Shown here piece after piece: positions 19,179 through 26,557 of a stretch of 64,000 bases of DNA. The position numbers and the translations under genes were made by a program. Numbering within the stretch: position 1 is the first letter of the stretch; each line of letters starts with the position of its first letter. The notes below the pieces were generated by a model, which had not been told where the DNA came from, searched no databases, and saw only the letters and a list, made by a program, of their open reading frames with translations. The stretch lies in assembly GCA_964412815.1 (NCBI GenBank), contig CAYPQF010000021.1, forward strand, positions 1 through 64,000, read 5' to 3'. The stretch is from JAOAFZ01 sp964412815. Lineage in GTDB: Bacteria > Patescibacteriota > Microgenomatia > UBA1406 > GWC2-37-13.

Positions 19179-19781
19179 ATGCTTGTGTCAGTAATCTCGC
19201 TTCTGGTCGTGCTGGGGCTGCTTGCGTTTAGTGGCTGGTTTATTGTGCATTATCTCTGGTTATCCTACTCAGCAATAATGGGCGCCCCATATGTTCCATC
19301 CAAGGCAGACGAACTGGCAGCAGTACTGGCTCATGCGCGACTCACCCCGGCGGATACCTTTCTGGACGTCGGTTGCGGCGACGGGCGGGTTGTCCTGACG
19401 GCGATTTCAACATATGGAGTCACTGGGACCGGCGTCGATATTAATCCGGTACTGATTCGTACCGCACGAGCGCAGGCACGGGAGCAGGGTATATCTGCCA
19501 CCTTTCAGACCGGCAATATCAAGAACGTTGATTATGCGCCCTACTCAGTAATCTATCTGTATCTCCTGCCACAGCTCATACAGCAGATTACCACCCGGAT
19601 TCTCGCACAGACTGCGCCCGGAACACTGGTCATCTCTCACTGGTTTTCGATTCGAGGTTGGGAACCCTATCTCGAGTCAACATATCAAGGAAGAGACTTT
19701 ACTTCGTATTATTACCGGATACCGGGGACTGACACTCAGAACAATGCAAACCACTCACGAAAAATGCATAAAACCGATTGA
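19179..19781 (+). CDS. Membrane-anchored class I SAM methyltransferase
   Basis: 200 residues. Seen: an N-terminal transmembrane helix (about 3-25), then motif I LDVGCGDGR near 61-69, an acidic residue ending strand 2 (TGVDINPVLI), and NIKNVDYAPYSVIYLYLLP covering the motif II region. This arrangement resembles small anchored methyltransferases seen in many bacteria; the substrate is unknown. TATAAT lies five bases before the ATG. The end of the gene carries the -35 box (TTGACA, 19778-19783) of the next gene. Confidence 0.8.
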   Translation: MLVSVISLLVVLGLLAFSGWFIVHYLWLSYSAIMGAPYVPSKADELAAVLAHARLTPADTFLDVGCGDGRVVLTAISTYGVTGTGVDINPVLIRTARAQAREQGISATFQTGNIKNVDYAPYSVIYLYLLPQLIQQITTRILAQTAPGTLVISHWFSIRGWEPYLESTYQGRDFTSYYYRIPGTDTQNNANHSRKMHKTD

Positions 19782-19806
19782 CATACAGCCTCTTTTCCCG
19801 TACAGT
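19778..19806 (+). promoter_or_regulatory. Promoter of the secreted protein at 19817
   Basis: TTGACA (19778-19783), a 17-base spacer and TACAGT (19801-19806). Transcription would start about four bases before the ATG at 19817. Confidence 0.7.
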
Positions 19807-19816
19807 TGTAGGTGAT

Positions 19817-20422
19817 ATGTTGAAGCAAGTCGTCATACTCAGTCTCTTCTTTACCGTCTTTATGTCGGTCAACGTCTTTGCAGTTGAACGATTGAACACA
19901 TTAAATCAAAAAAATAAAAAAATCCATGTGATTCTGGATGAACTGGATCTGTATGCACAGGCACCTCCCGGACAGACAGACGGAACTGGTAGTGCGGTAC
20001 TGGGTGAAACAGCAGATGGAGAGGCCACCGATACACCGAAAGATCCCCGCATTGCATATCTGAAAGCCTTTTTCCGCGACTATAACTCAGTTCTCTACGA
20101 TCATGCGGAGTTTATTGTGGCAACCGCAGACAAATATCAGATTGATTACCGGCTGGTACCGGCAATCGCCATGCAGGAATCCAACCTCTGTCGTGTAATA
20201 CCGCATGGCTCACATAATTGCTGGGGATGGGGGATATATGGGAACACCGTAACCCGCTTTAGTTCGTACCCGGAAGCAATCGAGACTGTTTCTCGAGGAC
20301 TCAAAAAGTATTATGTTGATCAAGGGTTAGTAACACCGGAACAGATTATGCAGAAATACACGCCATCATCTAATGGCAGCTGGGCACGCGGAGTCAACTA
20401 CTTCTTCGGCAAAATAGAGTAA
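19817..20422 (+). CDS. Exported lysozyme-fold (glucosaminidase-like) protein
   Basis: 201 residues from the ATG at 19817, which begins a clear signal peptide (about 1-20, ending VFA). Seen: a variable linker, then a C-terminal domain with AIAMQESNLCR, a cysteine pair around SHNCWGWGIYG, a YPEAIETVSRGLKKYY segment and a closing NGSWARGVNYF. The Glu of MQES is placed like the catalytic Glu of lysozyme-fold muramidases/glucosaminidases. A peptidoglycan role is inferred. It resembles the gene at 22192-22743 in pattern (E-S, N-x-x-GWG, Y-x-A, K/R-x-Y). Confidence 0.7.
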   Translation: MLKQVVILSLFFTVFMSVNVFAVERLNTLNQKNKKIHVILDELDLYAQAPPGQTDGTGSAVLGETADGEATDTPKDPRIAYLKAFFRDYNSVLYDHAEFIVATADKYQIDYRLVPAIAMQESNLCRVIPHGSHNCWGWGIYGNTVTRFSSYPEAIETVSRGLKKYYVDQGLVTPEQIMQKYTPSSNGSWARGVNYFFGKIE

Positions 20423-20462
20423 GATACAGCGCAGAAATGCGTTATCGGTCCAAGAGAAGAGA

Positions 20463-21083
20463 TTACTGCACTGAACGTGCATTGGAGAGCTCCTGTGAGA
20501 GCATATACTGGGTACCCTGTTCTTTGGTACGCTTGGCAAACAGCGATCCACGCTTGCCTTTTTTTGAAGTAAGCACCCCAAGCCAGGTACGGGATTCACC
20601 GAGTTTTACCCGGAACGAATGGAGAAACTTAAGCATGACCTCGAGGAAGCGGATATGATAAATACCGGCTTTTGGATCAGTCTCTAGAGTAAGTTTTTCA
20701 ATATCATTGACTTCGTTCATAAACGCTTCATCAGTTTTCTTGATCGCTTTGATTTCTTCCCGGATTTGCTTTAACAGCTCTTTAATCTGCTGAATTTCCT
20801 GCCGTTCTTTCTGTTCACGGAAACTGAAGAGTGTGATCCGTTCGTTTCTGCGTGGCTGTTGAGCCATCTGTTCCTGCTGTTGCTGATACTGTTCCGGATT
20901 CCACTGCTGTTGCTGTTCACCGGTTCCCATGAACTGGTCAAACATACTTTTTCCGATATCAGCAAAGGTACTAAATGTTTCGCGGGCAATGTTATTTCCC
21001 AAAGAAGAGAGTGAGTTCGTGTTTTCGGCTTCGAACTCCGGACTGTTACCCCGGCGTGGTGTAGGTTTGTTTTGAAACGCCAT
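20463..21083 (-). CDS. Hypothetical Gln-rich, coiled-coil protein
   Basis: 206 residues. Seen: a disordered N-terminus, a Gln-rich tract near 55-85, a long charged helix (about 95-140, REQKERQEIQQIKELLKQI) likely to form a coiled coil, and a basic, Gly/Lys-rich C-terminal part. I recall similar proteins as a CPR-specific domain of unknown function, but cannot confirm the family name. TATAAT (minus strand, 21090-21095) is exactly six bases before the ATG. Function unknown. Confidence 0.7.
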   Translation of the reverse strand: MAFQNKPTPRRGNSPEFEAENTNSLSSLGNNIARETFSTFADIGKSMFDQFMGTGEQQQQWNPEQYQQQQEQMAQQPRRNERITLFSFREQKERQEIQQIKELLKQIREEIKAIKKTDEAFMNEVNDIEKLTLETDPKAGIYHIRFLEVMLKFLHSFRVKLGESRTWLGVLTSKKGKRGSLFAKRTKEQGTQYMLSQELSNARSVQ

Positions 21084-21188
21084 AGCAATATTATACTACA
21101 GGACACCAGAAAACACAAGAGGGAATAACTGCAAACTACGTGTTAGGACACTACAATCTTATGTAGTCAGTATGCCGGTCTGTTGAAC

Positions 21189-22055
21189 TCAGATTGTTAC
21201 CAGATGTTCCAGAATTTTCTGCTTGCGCAGCATTGATGCATAGTAGTAGATATTCTGCATAAATGCCTGCTTTTCCTGTTCATTCTGAAGACTACCGATC
21301 ATCTTATCGATATCGTCCTTTTCTACTTGAATCTTTTCCTGCTCGCCGATAGCCTGCAGAATGTACTCAAGTTTGTAGGTTTCTTCGATCTCCTTGCGGA
21401 ACTGCTCACGCATACCGTCTTCGGTAGTGTTTCGCGACTTAACGTAGGTTTCGATGTTGATTCCGAGTCTGTTCAGATCTTCCGCTAAGCGGGTCATGCG
21501 ACTCTCGACTTCGTCATCCAGCACTACATCTGAAATCTCAACGGTAATCTGGGCTACAAGGGCATTTAATGCCTCCTGGAGGCCTTTTTCCTTCTGTTGC
21601 TGCTCTGTTGGCTCCGGTTCCGGTGCTTCGGTGCTGGAGGTGGCAATTTTTGGCTTCTGCGCCTCTTCCTTGGCCTTCTTAACGATTTTTTCGTATCCTT
21701 TTACATCAACTTCGGGTAACAAAGCTACGATAAATTTGATTTCCCAGTCTTCGTTTTCTTTTGCCTTGGCAAGCTCGATTTTTGGGGAATAGATCGGTTT
21801 CAGATCTTCTTTCTTGATGATGGTTTCGTAAGCTGCCGGCAGGTAGTGACGGATCATATGATCGTATACCTTATCCTTGGACATATGTTTTTCTGCGACT
21901 GCTTTGGGAGCTTTTCCTTTACGGAAGCCTTCGACTGTTAGATCTTTTACCAGTGTGTTGAACGATTTATCGTATTCTTCCGCAATAGTTGCCCAGGGCA
22001 GGGTAAGCAGAATTTCTACAGTGTTTTTCGGTTTTTTAGAAACAGTATGATTCAT
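21189..22055 (-). CDS. tig: Trigger factor-like chaperone lacking the PPIase domain
   Basis: Predicted ribosome-associated chaperone for nascent chains. Seen: the N-terminal ribosome-binding domain with the signature GFRKGKAP near residues 43-50, then a helical C-terminal substrate-cradle domain. At 288 residues it is far shorter than E. coli trigger factor (432), and the FKBP-type isomerase domain is missing; a low-complexity linker rich in Glu, Pro and Gln (near 130-155) stands at about that place. TATAAT (minus strand, 22064-22069) lies eight bases before the ATG. Confidence 0.85.
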   Translation of the reverse strand: MNHTVSKKPKNTVEILLTLPWATIAEEYDKSFNTLVKDLTVEGFRKGKAPKAVAEKHMSKDKVYDHMIRHYLPAAYETIIKKEDLKPIYSPKIELAKAKENEDWEIKFIVALLPEVDVKGYEKIVKKAKEEAQKPKIATSSTEAPEPEPTEQQQKEKGLQEALNALVAQITVEISDVVLDDEVESRMTRLAEDLNRLGINIETYVKSRNTTEDGMREQFRKEIEETYKLEYILQAIGEQEKIQVEKDDIDKMIGSLQNEQEKQAFMQNIYYYASMLRKQKILEHLVTI

Positions 22056-22191
22056 AAGGAACCATTATACCATGACGAAGGGATTTTGGAGCGTATTAAA
22101 GATATAAGCAGGGGAGTATGCAGTGAGGTTTCTGAATGTCCGCGGTGAACATACTGTCCACCGCGAACTGTTCAGACGAAGTGTTGCGGTA

Positions 22192-22743
22192 TTACTGCAC
22201 GGTATACTGGAGCAGTTCAGCTTCTTCCTGTTCAAAAACGTTCATAAAGTACATCACCTTGTCGCCCCATGTCGGACTGGCAGCATAAATGCGTCCAATC
22301 GAGTAGACATCGGTAGCACCACGATTAATGTAATTTTCACGTAATCCCTTACCAACCGCGTCATATCCATCTTCCCAGGAGGTGAAGTAGATGTATCCAC
22401 CACCCCATCCGAACGGGTTAAAGGTATTTGGCGCGATAAATTTTCCGAATGTTGACTCAACTCCTGCGATCGAAGGCAGCAGATAACAGTCAAGATCGTA
22501 CTTGATACAGGTTGCAATAAATCCGTCGATAGTATTTACTAACGGGGAATTATGACGTTCCAGTACCCGTTTAATTACCATCTTCTTGGTTACGTAGTAA
22601 GAACTGTCGGCAACCTGCTCGTTCTGTTCTAATTCAGACGACATCGTCGCAGAAGTTCCTGCTACATTTTGCGCATTAACCGGCTGTACAGCCATAATTA
22701 AGGCGAAAACAAAAGATGACAATAACAATACAAAGTATTTCAT
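22192..22743 (-). CDS. Exported lysozyme-fold (glucosaminidase-like) protein
   Basis: 183 residues with a signal peptide (about 1-24, ending VNA). Seen: SIAGVESTFGKF with a candidate catalytic Glu, NPFGWGGGYIYF, WEDGYDAVGKGLRENY, and a closing SPTWGDKVMYFMN. The order matches the domain of the protein at 19817-20422, so the two are probably paralogues acting on the cell wall. Unlike most genes here it has a 5' leader of roughly 90 bases carrying a terminator-like hairpin. Confidence 0.7.
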   Translation of the reverse strand: MKYFVLLLSSFVFALIMAVQPVNAQNVAGTSATMSSELEQNEQVADSSYYVTKKMVIKRVLERHNSPLVNTIDGFIATCIKYDLDCYLLPSIAGVESTFGKFIAPNTFNPFGWGGGYIYFTSWEDGYDAVGKGLRENYINRGATDVYSIGRIYAASPTWGDKVMYFMNVFEQEEAELLQYTVQ

Positions 22744-22774
22744 ATGTGTTAATTATTTGAACAATTTATAATGT

Positions 22775-22822
22775 CCAAAAATCCCCTTAAGCCTTCTGCC
22801 AATGGAGAAAACCTAAGGGGCT
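22775..22822 (-). promoter_or_regulatory. Terminator-like hairpin in the 5' leader of the 22192-22743 gene
   Basis: On the minus strand CCCCTTAGG pairs with CTTAAGGGG (nine pairs, one G-U), with an inner TTCT/AGAA stem, and is followed by ATTTTT. A TATAAT box reading the same way lies just upstream (near 22834-22839). A terminator inside the leader suggests premature termination as control; no leader peptide or known riboswitch is recognised. Confidence 0.5.
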
Positions 22823-22980
22823 AAGACAATTATAACATATTACTATAGGAAAGTCAAATAATGAGAAACAGTGCAGAGAAAATCTACCCCTCAATACCTA
22901 CTTTCATACTCTTGTATCTTATAACTTATAGTTTATCTTATATCTAAGGAGATCGAGGTAAAGGTGAAGGAGAAAACGGT

Positions 22981-23031
22981 GGGAGGGGCGACTGCCCCTC
23001 CCTGGCATTCGTGCCGTAGCGGCTGCTACGG
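22981..23031 (-). terminator. Two GC-rich hairpins at the 3' end of the 23026-23343 gene
   Basis: GGGAGGGGC-GACT-GCCCCTCCC (22981-23002) and CCGTAGC-GGCT-GCTACGG (23014-23031). The second overlaps the stop codon. Strong stems but only a weak T run (on the minus strand). Confidence 0.5.
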
Positions 23032-23343
23032 GTGGATATAGAAATGGACCTCAACGTTGATCATCCCGACCCCGCCGCAGGGCTGCATATAGAGCGTCGG
23101 GTATTTGCGAGCCACTATCTGACAGTGGATCGGGTGAATCACCAGCCACCCGCCAATGCGGTACCTGCCCCACTTGGTATACACCTCCAGCATCGTTCGA
23201 GGAGTCTGGATGACGATGTAGTAGTGGCTGGGACCCCACGGGCAGTCCTTCACGATGTCGATCTCGACCTCACCGATCACGGTGAACGGCTGCATATGGT
23301 GCCGGCTGAACGTCGGCGGCGGAAACGGTACAAGAGTTGGCAT
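23026..23343 (-). CDS. Unknown small beta-rich protein, GC-rich gene
   Basis: 105 residues, family not recognised. Seen: no membrane segment; alternating hydrophobic strands (VEIDIV, YYIVIQ, INVEVHFYI). Third codon positions are strongly G/C (runs such as GAG-GTC-GAG-ATC-GAC), which makes this strand, not the opposite open frame at 23032-23391, the coding one. The start at 23343 has a weak AAAGGT ribosome site. A TATAAT box (minus strand, 23393-23398) lies about 49 bases upstream, unlike the leaderless neighbours. It belongs by composition and layout to the GC-rich set. Confidence 0.6.
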   Translation of the reverse strand: MPTLVPFPPPTFSRHHMQPFTVIGEVEIDIVKDCPWGPSHYYIVIQTPRTMLEVYTKWGRYRIGGWLVIHPIHCQIVARKYPTLYMQPCGGVGMINVEVHFYIHP

Positions 23344-23464
23344 GGCCGTGGACCTTTTCTATTCGCTCCTAAACACCATCTTATGAGCTGATATTATACA
23401 TCATAGTTTGATAGGGTAAAGGAGATTTTGTAGTGTAAAACAGTGAGGTTTGATACAATATCCC

Positions 23465-24787
23465 ATGGCAAAAACATTTACCAGTTTCAGTTTCGGCTGC
23501 CGGGTTAATATGGCAGAAAAAGAAGCCCTTGATCGCCAGCTGCAGCAGCGGGGCCTTACCGAAGATAATGAATCGCCTGATATCTACGTACTCAATACCT
23601 GCTCCGTGACGCACAAAGCAGAACGCGAAGCCCGTCAGATGATTAATCAGATCCGCAAAAAACATTCCGATACGAAGATTGTAGTGATGGGATGTGCTGC
23701 TACCAACTGGATTAAGCGCAAGGTGTCCGTTGATCATGTCGACCTGATGGTCGAAAACCCGAGTAAAGAGTTTATCGCCGATATGATTCTGGAGCGGTTT
23801 GGTGAAGCAAAGATTGCCGGTCAGATCGAGGAGATTCCCGCGTTTGACACTGCCACTGCAGTTCAAGCTGATGTTTTGCCGGACGACAAGTACACACGTT
23901 CTGGACGGATTATTCTCAAGATTCAGGACGGGTGTCAGCGGTTTTGTACCTATTGCATCGTGCCATATCTGCGCGGGCTGCCTAAATCTACCAGTATGGA
24001 GGATCTCGTGAAGCAGATCATCAATCTTCCGCCGGAGATTAAAGAAGTAATCTATACCGCTATCAACACCGAAGCCTACGGCTACGACAGCAAAAAGGAT
24101 GACTTCATTGATTTGATCCGCTACACGCTTGATATTACCCGGATTCCCCGGATTAGTTTCGGCTCGATTCACCCCTGGAGTGTCAACGAAAAACTGTTTG
24201 AGTTGCTTCGTTCGCACCCCCAGGCTGAAAGGATAGTCCAGTTTTACCATGTGCCGCTTCAGTCCGGCAACGATAAGATGCTTCGGCTGATGAAACGGGG
24301 CTACACCCGACAGGAATTTGTCGAAAAACTCCACGAACTGGTTTCAATCCAGCCGATGGCATTTATCGGCACCGATATCATTGTCGGCTTTCTGGAGGAG
24401 ACCGATGCCGATTTTGAAGATACCTACCGTTTTCTGGAAGAGACCCCGATCTCGCGCATTCATATCTTCCGCTACTCGGAACGGCAGCATACCGCCGCAT
24501 CCTACCTGGGGAAACGACTCAAGGAACCTTCCCCTCAGGAAAAACAGAGACGGGCACAGGCTCTGGCGGAGCTCAATACCCGAAAGTACGGAGCGTTCAT
24601 GGAAAAACATATCGGACAGACTTTCGAAGCGTTGTTTATGGAGCAGCAGAAAGAGGGGAATCAGCTCGCCGTCTTATCCAATGGCGTCTCAATCTGGGTG
24701 CCAACCTCGACCGATCTTCGTACTCAACTGAAGCCGGTACAGGTTGAGAGGGTAGAGCAGGGCTCTCTGTATGGCCGGCTGGGTTAA
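23465..24787 (+). CDS. mtaB: tRNA methylthiotransferase, MtaB type
   Basis: Radical-SAM enzyme adding a methylthio group to tRNA position 37 (ms2t6A for MtaB). Seen: N-terminal UPF0004 cysteines (FGCRVN, NTCSVTHKAE and GCAA), the radical-SAM cluster motif CQRFCTYC near 156-163, a TIM-barrel core and a C-terminal TRAM-like region. 440 residues. The CRVNMAEKE and NTCSVTHKAER segments favour MtaB over MiaB. TACAAT (23454-23459, with TG upstream) lies five bases before the ATG at 23465, which decides that start. Confidence 0.92.
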   Translation: MAKTFTSFSFGCRVNMAEKEALDRQLQQRGLTEDNESPDIYVLNTCSVTHKAEREARQMINQIRKKHSDTKIVVMGCAATNWIKRKVSVDHVDLMVENPSKEFIADMILERFGEAKIAGQIEEIPAFDTATAVQADVLPDDKYTRSGRIILKIQDGCQRFCTYCIVPYLRGLPKSTSMEDLVKQIINLPPEIKEVIYTAINTEAYGYDSKKDDFIDLIRYTLDITRIPRISFGSIHPWSVNEKLFELLRSHPQAERIVQFYHVPLQSGNDKMLRLMKRGYTRQEFVEKLHELVSIQPMAFIGTDIIVGFLEETDADFEDTYRFLEETPISRIHIFRYSERQHTAASYLGKRLKEPSPQEKQRRAQALAELNTRKYGAFMEKHIGQTFEALFMEQQKEGNQLAVLSNGVSIWVPTSTDLRTQLKPVQVERVEQGSLYGRLG

Positions 24788-24840
24788 ACTCAGGGACAGT
24801 ACTGAACCTTACTACGAGCTCGCCTCTTCTAAGTCCTATA

Positions 24841-24857
24841 GCATTATGATATAATGC
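24841..24857 (+). promoter_or_regulatory. Promoter -10 inside a perfect palindrome
   Basis: GCATTAT-GAT-ATAATGC is a perfect inverted repeat and contains TATAAT (24850-24855), 34 bases before the ATG at 24890. A repressor bound here would cover the -10. A similar but shorter palindrome is at 26533-26548. Confidence 0.5.
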
Positions 24858-24889
24858 ACTGTACCTATACACAGCGTTCGGAGGCACCA

Positions 24890-25117
24890 ATGGTTGCAGA
24901 GTACATTCGCCTGATCCTGTGGGTGATGCTTTTTTGCATCCTGATGATTCAGTATATCGACCGGCTGCCCAAGCGGCCGGACATGTTTGACTTTATCCAC
25001 AAGTTTAAGCTGATCCTTACCTACATGATGATTATTCCGATGCTCTTTCTACTGGGAATCTACGTCCTGTTGTCCAGCGGAATAGTCGGGATAATACAAC
25101 TCATCTTTGGAGGCTAG
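24890..25117 (+). CDS. 75-residue two-helix membrane protein (first of a pair)
   Basis: Seen: two transmembrane helices (about 5-21 and 45-70) joined by a basic loop (DRLPKRPDMFDF), ending in FGG. Start at 24890 is fixed by GGAGG (24880-24884) five bases upstream; an ATG twelve codons earlier has no such site. The last codons (TTT-GGA-GGC-TAG) double as the ribosome site of the next gene. It has the GC-richer, SD-led style of the set at 23.0, 25.8 and 42-45 kb. Family unknown. Confidence 0.7.
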   Translation: MVAEYIRLILWVMLFCILMIQYIDRLPKRPDMFDFIHKFKLILTYMMIIPMLFLLGIYVLLSSGIVGIIQLIFGG

Positions 25118-25118
25118 C

Positions 25119-25346
25119 ATGCTACAACTGACACCACACCAGCAGATGCTGAGCACACTGCTCATGCTGCTGCTCGGCCTCATCATGATGACCTATCTGC
25201 TGATGGGTAAACAGTACTACTTCCGGGAGGACGAGAAGGCAAACCTGAGGCGGGTTGTGCACCTGCTGGTGCTCACCATGATCACCGCACTGGTCTACAG
25301 TGCGACAGTGTTCGGAGCCTCGATCGCTGCGTTGTTCGGAGGCTAG
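25119..25346 (+). CDS. 75-residue two-helix membrane protein (second of a pair)
   Basis: Same length as its upstream neighbour (75), same two-helix plan (helices about 11-31 and 48-70, charged loop YFREDEKANLRR) and same FGG end. It starts one base after the neighbour's stop, with GGAGG at 25109-25113. Possibly an ancient duplicate or a hetero-oligomeric partner. Small two-helix pairs include pore-forming and transport-accessory proteins, but nothing here identifies a function. Confidence 0.7.
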   Translation: MLQLTPHQQMLSTLLMLLLGLIMMTYLLMGKQYYFREDEKANLRRVVHLLVLTMITALVYSATVFGASIAALFGG

Positions 25347-25366
25347 AACTATAGCCTCCGAACGCT
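25335..25366 (+). terminator. 3' hairpin that is also complementary to the upstream SD region
   Basis: TTCGGAGGCT (25335-25344) pairs with AGCCTCCGAA (25353-25362); the stop codon lies in the stem. In addition GCCTCCGAACGCT (25354-25366) is the exact 13-base reverse complement of 24873-24885, the ribosome-binding region of the first gene. There is no T run. Confidence 0.55.
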
Positions 25367-25400
25367 CCAAAAACACTCATTATCGCTTCTCATAAATCTG

Positions 25401-25429
25401 TTGTTGCATTGTGTAATCTATGTTATAAT
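25401..25429 (+). promoter_or_regulatory. Promoter of the tRNA-Asp/tRNA-Val pair
   Basis: TTGTTG (25401-25406), a 17-base spacer and a perfect TATAAT (25424-25429), 17 bases before the tRNA-Asp gene. Confidence 0.75.
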
Positions 25430-25446
25430 TGTTTTTCATTTGTACT

Positions 25447-25520
25447 GGAGCCGTAGCTCAATTGGCTAGAGCGCTACCCTGTCACGGTAGAGGTTGCGGG
25501 TTCAAGCCCCGTCGGTTCCG
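25447..25520 (+). tRNA. tRNA-Asp (anticodon GTC)
   Basis: Cloverleaf with acceptor GGAGCCG/CGGTTCC, D stem GCTC/GAGC, anticodon stem CTACC/GGTAG with loop CTGTCAC, T stem GCGGG/CCCGT (one G-T pair). Anticodon GTC reads GAC and GAT. CCA is not encoded. Confidence 0.96.
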
Positions 25521-25535
25521 CAGAACTTTTCTGTT

Positions 25536-25609
25536 GCGGGCGTAGCTCAGTTGGCTAGAGCGTTTCATTGACATTGAAGAGGTCCCTGGTTCAAGTCCAG
25601 GCGTCCGCA
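25536..25609 (+). tRNA. tRNA-Val (anticodon GAC)
   Basis: Cloverleaf with acceptor GCGGGCG/CGTCCGC, anticodon stem TTTCA/TGAAG (one T-G pair) and loop TTGACAT, T arm CCTGG/CCAGG. Anticodon GAC reads GTC and GTT. Sits 15 bases after tRNA-Asp, so the pair is cotranscribed. Confidence 0.95.
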
Positions 25610-25638
25610 CACACCTTTTATTTTTAGGAAGATTTACA

Positions 25639-25690
25639 CTTCACACTACCATATTGTGAAGAGCAGGAGACGGGCAACGCCGCCCCCTGC
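25639..25690. repeat. Two hairpins between tRNA-Val and the convergent membrane gene
   Basis: CTTCACA/TGTGAAG (25639-25645 and 25655-25661), then GCAGG/CCTGC enclosing GGGC/GCCC (25663-25690). The second is a plausible 3' hairpin of the minus-strand gene ending at 25759, but there is no clear T run. The rest of 25691-25758 shows nothing. Confidence 0.45.
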
Positions 25691-25758
25691 TGCTACATCC
25701 TTCACCTTCTCGTATCGCTTTGTACCACCCGTCAGTACTTCTCGCCGCTCAGGACAGG

Positions 25759-26499
25759 TTACTTGTTCCAGCCCAGCATCTTGTCGATGGGCCAGACAAG
25801 CAGCTTGATCAGCCGTGTCAGCAGATACGTGATCAGCCACTCGAGGATCGCGCCGCCGGCAAACCAGTAGCGATTCGCCCGTTCGAACGCGTAGAGGATC
25901 ACGTTGTTCCACCAGATGGTGATGACGTTCACCCCCGGCTGCGGCTCACGCTCCTCGGCCAGCAGCTCCCGCAGGGTCTGGATAATGCGCTGATCTTCCG
26001 GGATCAACCGCATCAGCAGCCCGATGGCCGCACCCGAAATCAGGACGCCGATCAGCAGGATGGCCACCCACACCTGCACCGGCTGGAGAGGCGTAACCAC
26101 CCCGGTATACCAGCCCCATAACGGGCTGCGGGGCAGCAGCAGCTGCACGCCGATCGCGAAAGCGGCACCAGTGTACATGCGGAACAAGTGCCAGGGGATC
26201 AGAAACCAGACAAACCTGAATCCGGGGTTGACCACCAGGAAGACCGGTAGCGCGGCAAGCGCTTGCGTAATCGACCAGTTCCCCAGATACAGAAAGAGCA
26301 CCATCCAGACAACGTCACGCGCGCGATTAACCATCGCGCTGAACAGCTTGAATGGCCTGTTCAGCAGGCCGATCTCGCGATTGTAGACCTGCCGGTCCAA
26401 ATCATCGCTGACGATCGTGTACAACAGCGCAGTCGCCAGCAGAAGCCTGAACTGGGGCCGGGACGCGAGATACTCACCTAAGGTGACGAGAACATCCAT
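25759..26499 (-). CDS. Unknown polytopic membrane protein, GC-rich gene
   Basis: 246 residues, family not recognised. Seen: at least four hydrophobic segments (about 63-95, 98-118, 135-160 and 218-240) and a cytosolic-looking charged loop (PEDQRIIQTLRELLAEEREP). Tryptophan-rich. Codon use is strongly G/C-ending compared with mtaB or the RnfD-like gene. AGGAGG (minus strand, 26505-26510) lies five bases before the ATG, and TATAAT (26535-26540) about 35 bases upstream, inside a palindrome. It belongs by style to the GC-rich set. Confidence 0.75.
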   Translation of the reverse strand: MDVLVTLGEYLASRPQFRLLLATALLYTIVSDDLDRQVYNREIGLLNRPFKLFSAMVNRARDVVWMVLFLYLGNWSITQALAALPVFLVVNPGFRFVWFLIPWHLFRMYTGAAFAIGVQLLLPRSPLWGWYTGVVTPLQPVQVWVAILLIGVLISGAAIGLLMRLIPEDQRIIQTLRELLAEEREPQPGVNVITIWWNNVILYAFERANRYWFAGGAILEWLITYLLTRLIKLLVWPIDKMLGWNK

Positions 26500-26532
26500 T
26501 GGGGCCTCCTGTCATGAAGGATGCATTTGAAG

Positions 26533-26548
26533 GTATTATATCAAATAC
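26533..26548 (-). promoter_or_regulatory. Promoter -10 inside an inverted repeat
   Basis: Plus-strand GTATT-ATATCA-AATAC; on the minus strand it holds TATAAT (26535-26540). Read on the minus strand, the core TGATATAAT is shared with the palindrome at 24841-24857, suggesting a common regulator. Confidence 0.4.
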
Positions 26549-26557
26549 TATAAGGCG

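Noticed and set aside
22964..23040. Short GTG frame after AAGGAG on the plus strand
   Set aside because: It runs through the terminator hairpins of the opposite gene, and the product has no recognisable feature.
23032..23391. Plus-strand open frame of 119 codons
   Set aside because: Composition by codon position favours the minus-strand frame; the plus product is His/Arg/Asp-rich and has no ribosome site.
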